Source: Actinomycetes bacterium
GTDB lineage: Bacteria; Actinomycetota; Thermoleophilia; Gaiellales; Gaiellaceae
Assembly: GCA_030624785.1 (NCBI GenBank)
Contig: JAUXJK010000112.1
Location: forward strand, 1 to 6,790
Direction: 5' to 3'
DNA: 6,790 nucleotides
Shown: positions 4,448-6,790 of the stretch, one piece after another
Layout of the letters: every line of letters starts with the position of its first letter
How positions within the stretch are numbered: the first letter of the stretch is position 1
Made by a program: the position numbers and the translations under genes
The notes under the pieces: model-generated
What the model saw: the letters and a program-made list of their open reading frames with translations, nothing else
Told to the model about the DNA's origin: nothing
The model's database searches: none

Positions 4448-5373
4448 GCCGGCCGAGAGGTATTCATCGGCGCCATTGTGGTCACGGCAACGCCGATGAT
4501 CGCAAGGCCCATTCCAGTCGCCACCAATGGGCCAGGAACCTCACCTCGTGCAACCTCGACAAGTACTGCGACAACGGGCGCGAGGAAGCCCCATACGGCG
4601 ACCTTGTTTGCCGGTAGCCGCTTGAGGCCAGAGTAGAACGCCAGCTGAGCAATCACGCTTGCGCCGACGGCGACCCAGATGACGGCGGCCCAGAGATCTC
4701 TCGACGACCAATCGGTCTCACTCGGGCTGTCGAGAGCGAATGCGAGCGCGACCAGCAGCGTGCTACCCACCAGGTACTGGCCGACGGTGAGCCCGACGAG
4801 ATCCAGCTTCGGGTCGCGATCGAGCAGCCACTTCACCGTCAGCGTGCCGCCGCCCCAGGCAGCAGCGGAGGCAAGGGCCAGCACGAGGCCGAGCACGAAG
4901 TCAGCCTGATTCTCGACTACTCCAAGCTGAGAAGAGACCATGACGACGACGCCTCCGAACCCAAAAATGAGCCCGGCTACGCCCAACCACGACGCTCGCT
5001 CGCCGAGAACGGCGTAGCCGAGGATCAAGACGAAGAAGGGCGCGGTGTTGTTGAGCACGGCGGCGTTGGCTGCTCCTGCTCGGACGACGCTCTCGGCAAG
5101 TCCAGCGAGTGGGATGGTGACCATGATCACGCCGGTAAAGAGCGTCCACGGCAACAGCGCGCGGCCCGGAAGTCGCGCGCGCATCACAAGCGCCGCGATC
5201 AGCAGGATCAGCGCCGCCGGGGCCGCTCGCAGGGCCGTGAAGGTCATTGGGGGCGCGTGCTCGGTGCCGATGAGCGTGGCCCGGAACGACGTGCCCCAGA
5301 AGAACACGGCGATCAACAGGAACGAGACCGCCGTTGCCTCCGAGCGTCGGCTCACCTTGTCGAGGGCCTTCAC
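4444..5373 (-). CDS. EamA/DMT-family transporter (RhaT/RhtA-like permease)
   Basis: This 309-residue permease is built of two EamA repeats, about 17-145 and 161-298, with roughly ten membrane helices. The first helix carries the family pattern FFWGTSF (24-30). Repeat 1 ends with FFVLILGYAVLGERASWLG (113-131), the typical EamA motif around a conserved Glu. Repeat 2 contains AAWGGGTLTVK (171-181) and the matching APVVAVLVEVARGE segment (265-278). Members export amino acids, nucleosides or other small metabolites, or import sugars; the substrate cannot be told here. The GTG start overlaps the Nudix TGA stop as GTGA, implying translational coupling. A downstream GTG at 5355 is possible. An amino-acid export role is suggested only by the threonine aldolase two genes upstream. 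The gene converges on cbtA with interlocked stop codons. Confidence 0.92.
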   Translation of the reverse strand: MKALDKVSRRSEATAVSFLLIAVFFWGTSFRATLIGTEHAPPMTFTALRAAPAALILLIAALVMRARLPGRALLPWTLFTGVIMVTIPLAGLAESVVRAGAANAAVLNNTAPFFVLILGYAVLGERASWLGVAGLIFGFGGVVVMVSSQLGVVENQADFVLGLVLALASAAAWGGGTLTVKWLLDRDPKLDLVGLTVGQYLVGSTLLVALAFALDSPSETDWSSRDLWAAVIWVAVGASVIAQLAFYSGLKRLPANKVAVWGFLAPVVAVLVEVARGEVPGPLVATGMGLAIIGVAVTTMAPMNTSRPA

Positions 5374-5807
5374 CCTTGAGGGCTTCGAGTTTGATCTTCG
5401 CGCGCAGCGACGCCGCGGCGGATCGCGGTGCGAACCTGTGGAGACAACTCGGCGAAGAGCTCAATCTCGATGAGTGGCACCCAACGGAAGTCGCGGTGTT
5501 CGTCGCTCAGCACGACCTCGGCGTCGTCGGTATCCGCAAGAAAGTCGAACTGCAACCACGTCGTCGGCTCGCCATCGGTCTCGACGACGGTCGAGGTGGT
5601 TCCGAGGGGCACCGAAGTTCGTACCGCGAGGCCCGTCTCCTCGCGTAGCTCGCGGATGAGAGTCTCTTCGATCGGTTCACCGGGCTCCTGTTTGCCGGCC
5701 GGACACTGCCAGGCGTTGGGGGCGATTCGCTGATCGCAGGCCCGCTGCAGCAGCAGGACGCGATCGGCGCGGAAGATCACCGCTCTGGCGACAGCCCTTG
5801 TTGCCAA
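5370..5807 (-). CDS. Nudix hydrolase
   Basis: This is a Nudix-fold hydrolase (about 145 residues) that should cleave a nucleoside diphosphate linked to another group, using Mg2+ or Mn2+. The Nudix box is a full match to Gx5Ex7REUxEExGU: it begins at Gly38, has Glu44, and continues as RELREETGL at 52-60, with Glu53, Glu56 and Glu57 as metal ligands. Before it come a beta strand (ARAVIFRADRVLLLQR, 7-22) and WQCPAGK (33-39); after it come TWLQFDFLA and EHRDFRWVPL, typical of MutT-like proteins. Substrate is unknown. I chose the TTG at 5807, one nt after the threonine aldolase stop, because it starts just before the fold. The frame is open to a GTG at 5909, but that adds 34 Ser/Arg-rich residues overlapping the aldolase by 101 nt; a GTG at 5780 would be tight against the first strand. 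The stop overlaps the DMT start. Confidence 0.88.
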   Translation of the reverse strand: MATRAVARAVIFRADRVLLLQRACDQRIAPNAWQCPAGKQEPGEPIEETLIRELREETGLAVRTSVPLGTTSTVVETDGEPTTWLQFDFLADTDDAEVVLSDEHRDFRWVPLIEIELFAELSPQVRTAIRRGVAAREDQTRSPQG

Positions 5808-5808
5808 G

Positions 5809-6790
5809 TCAATGCTGGGCGGGCGTGTCGAGTGCGCGCGTCGCTGCCTCGCTCGCTCGCTGCATATCGTCGGCGCTGACGTCGAGATGTGTGACAGCTC
5901 GCAGCACACCGGCTGGGGCCGCGATCGAGACTCGCACGCCCTCTCGTTGAAGCCGCGCGATCAGCTCGTCGCGGGAGAGGTCGAGTTGATTGCAGTCGAT
6001 CTGCACGAAGTTGGTCTCGACACTGCCTTGATCGACGGGGAGCCCGGCGGCGACCAGTCCGGCCGCAAGCGTACGCGCGTTGTCGTGATCCTCGGCCAGC
6101 CGTTCGACGTGATGGTCGAGGGCGTAGACTCCCGCCGCTGCCACGATGCCTGCCTGTCGCATCGCGCCGCCAAAGAGAAACTTGAGTCGCCACACGCGCT
6201 TCGCGAGCTCCTCAGAGCAGGCGAGGATGGCGCCCAGTGGGCAACCGAGTCCCTTCGAGAGGCAGAGCGTAACGCTATCGAAGAGGGTTCCCATCTCGGC
6301 CGGCTCGATCCCAAGCGCGACCGCAGCATTGAGCAGGCGCGCTCCATCCAGGTGCGCGCTCAGACCGCGGTCGTGGGCGGCGATCGTGGCGGCGCGAAGT
6401 GTCGCGAGCGGCCAGACTGTTCCGCCCCCGCCGTTGTGGGTGTTCTCGACGCACATGATGCGTGTACGCGCGAGATGTGGATCATCCCGGTTGACCGCTT
6501 CCGCGACGGTCGTTGCATCAAAAACGCCACGCGCACTGGCGAGCGGTTTCATCACTAGGCCCGAGTGGGCTGCGGGCCCGCCGCCCTCCATGCGCAGGAT
6601 GTGCGATCGAGCTTCAGCGATCAGCTCGTCTCCGGGCTCACTGAGTGCTCGGAGCGCAATCTGGTTGGCCATCGTTGCCGTTGGGAGGAAGACGGCGCGT
6701 TCCTGACCCAGGAGAGCCGCGGCGCGCTCCTCGAGCTCACGGACTGTTGGATCTTCGCCCTTCTGCTCGTCACCGACCTGGGCGTTCGCG
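5809..6790 (-). CDS. ltaE: Threonine aldolase (PLP-dependent), N-terminus cut by right edge
   Basis: This fold-type I PLP enzyme would cleave L-threonine or L-allo-threonine to glycine and acetaldehyde. The frame has no start near an N-terminus in the window. The apparent ATG at 6672 is internal, because upstream codons to 6789 encode family sequence, including VGDEQKGEDPTVRELEE. About 326 residues are visible; comparison with E. coli LtaE (333 residues, from memory) suggests only some 20-25 are missing. Counting from the Met at 6672: SHILRMEGGG (23-32) holds the His that stacks on PLP, ENTHNGGGG is at 76-84, HLDGAR (107-112) carries the PLP-contacting Asp109, and LSKGLGCPLGA (138-148) contains the PLP lysine, Lys140 (codon 6255-6253). 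MRQAGIVAAAGVYAL and, near the end, LRAVTHLDVS, with its carboxylate-binding Arg, complete the match. VGDEQKGEDPT differs from the E. coli VGDDVYGDDPT, so a related beta-eliminating lyase specificity is possible. It leads the likely operon with Nudix and DMT genes. Confidence 0.93.
   Translation of the reverse strand, partial: ANAQVGDEQKGEDPTVRELEERAAALLGQERAVFLPTATMANQIALRALSEPGDELIAEARSHILRMEGGGPAAHSGLVMKPLASARGVFDATTVAEAVNRDDPHLARTRIMCVENTHNGGGGTVWPLATLRAATIAAHDRGLSAHLDGARLLNAAVALGIEPAEMGTLFDSVTLCLSKGLGCPLGAILACSEELAKRVWRLKFLFGGAMRQAGIVAAAGVYALDHHVERLAEDHDNARTLAAGLVAAGLPVDQGSVETNFVQIDCNQLDLSRDELIARLQREGVRVSIAAPAGVLRAVTHLDVSADDMQRASEAATRALDTPAQH

Noticed and set aside
5812..6558. 248-codon plus-strand frame opposite the threonine aldolase
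   Set aside because: Antisense to a gene with a full set of PLP-enzyme motifs; no independent family signal or start context.
6670..6672. ATG at 6672 as the start of the threonine aldolase
   Set aside because: Codons upstream to the window edge continue a family-typical sequence, including GEDPTVRELEE, so the ATG encodes an internal methionine.

Overview
This is a GC-rich window with strong third-position GC bias. It is most consistent with a high-GC actinobacterium (possibly a deep-branching or environmental one). That placement is inferred from composition, the absence of Shine-Dalgarno sequences at several promoter-proximal starts, and the gene families present; no taxonomic marker is in the window. 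The genes form two facing blocks.

Left edge and + block (1-4447). A minus-strand gene starts at 95 and runs off the left edge; only its signal- or anchor-like N-terminus is visible. Divergent from it, a FAD-dependent oxidoreductase of the fumarate reductase/FAD_binding_2 superfamily starts with GTG at 251. After a 48-bp gap holding a good -10-like element comes a compact five-gene cassette: nitrile hydratase beta (nthB), nitrile hydratase alpha (nthA), a nitrile hydratase activator-like protein with a very His/Asp-rich tail, and the two-part cobalt transporter CbtB and CbtA. The alpha subunit has the CTLCSC metal claw, and the beta-alpha gene order also matches cobalt-type enzymes. Successive genes lie 10 nt apart or overlap by 4, 1 and 35 nt, so they look like one transcript with coupled translation. 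The cassette reads as a self-contained cobalt metalloenzyme module: enzyme, metal-insertion helper and metal importer. No amidase, the usual next step for the amide product, is visible.

Minus block (4444-6790). Read right to left, this holds a threonine aldolase cut by the right edge, a Nudix hydrolase, and a ten-helix EamA/DMT transporter, with 1-nt spacing and a 2-nt overlap between genes. It is probably an operon, although the three functions do not define one pathway. It converges on cbtA so tightly that both stop codons lie within a single CTAG, leaving no room for a terminator between the blocks.

The points of most interest are the His-rich tail on the activator, cbtBA placed under nitrile hydratase control instead of next to a visible cobalamin riboswitch, the apparently leaderless starts of the FAD enzyme and nthB, and the FAD enzyme, which lacks one fumarate-reductase arginine and has no assigned substrate.
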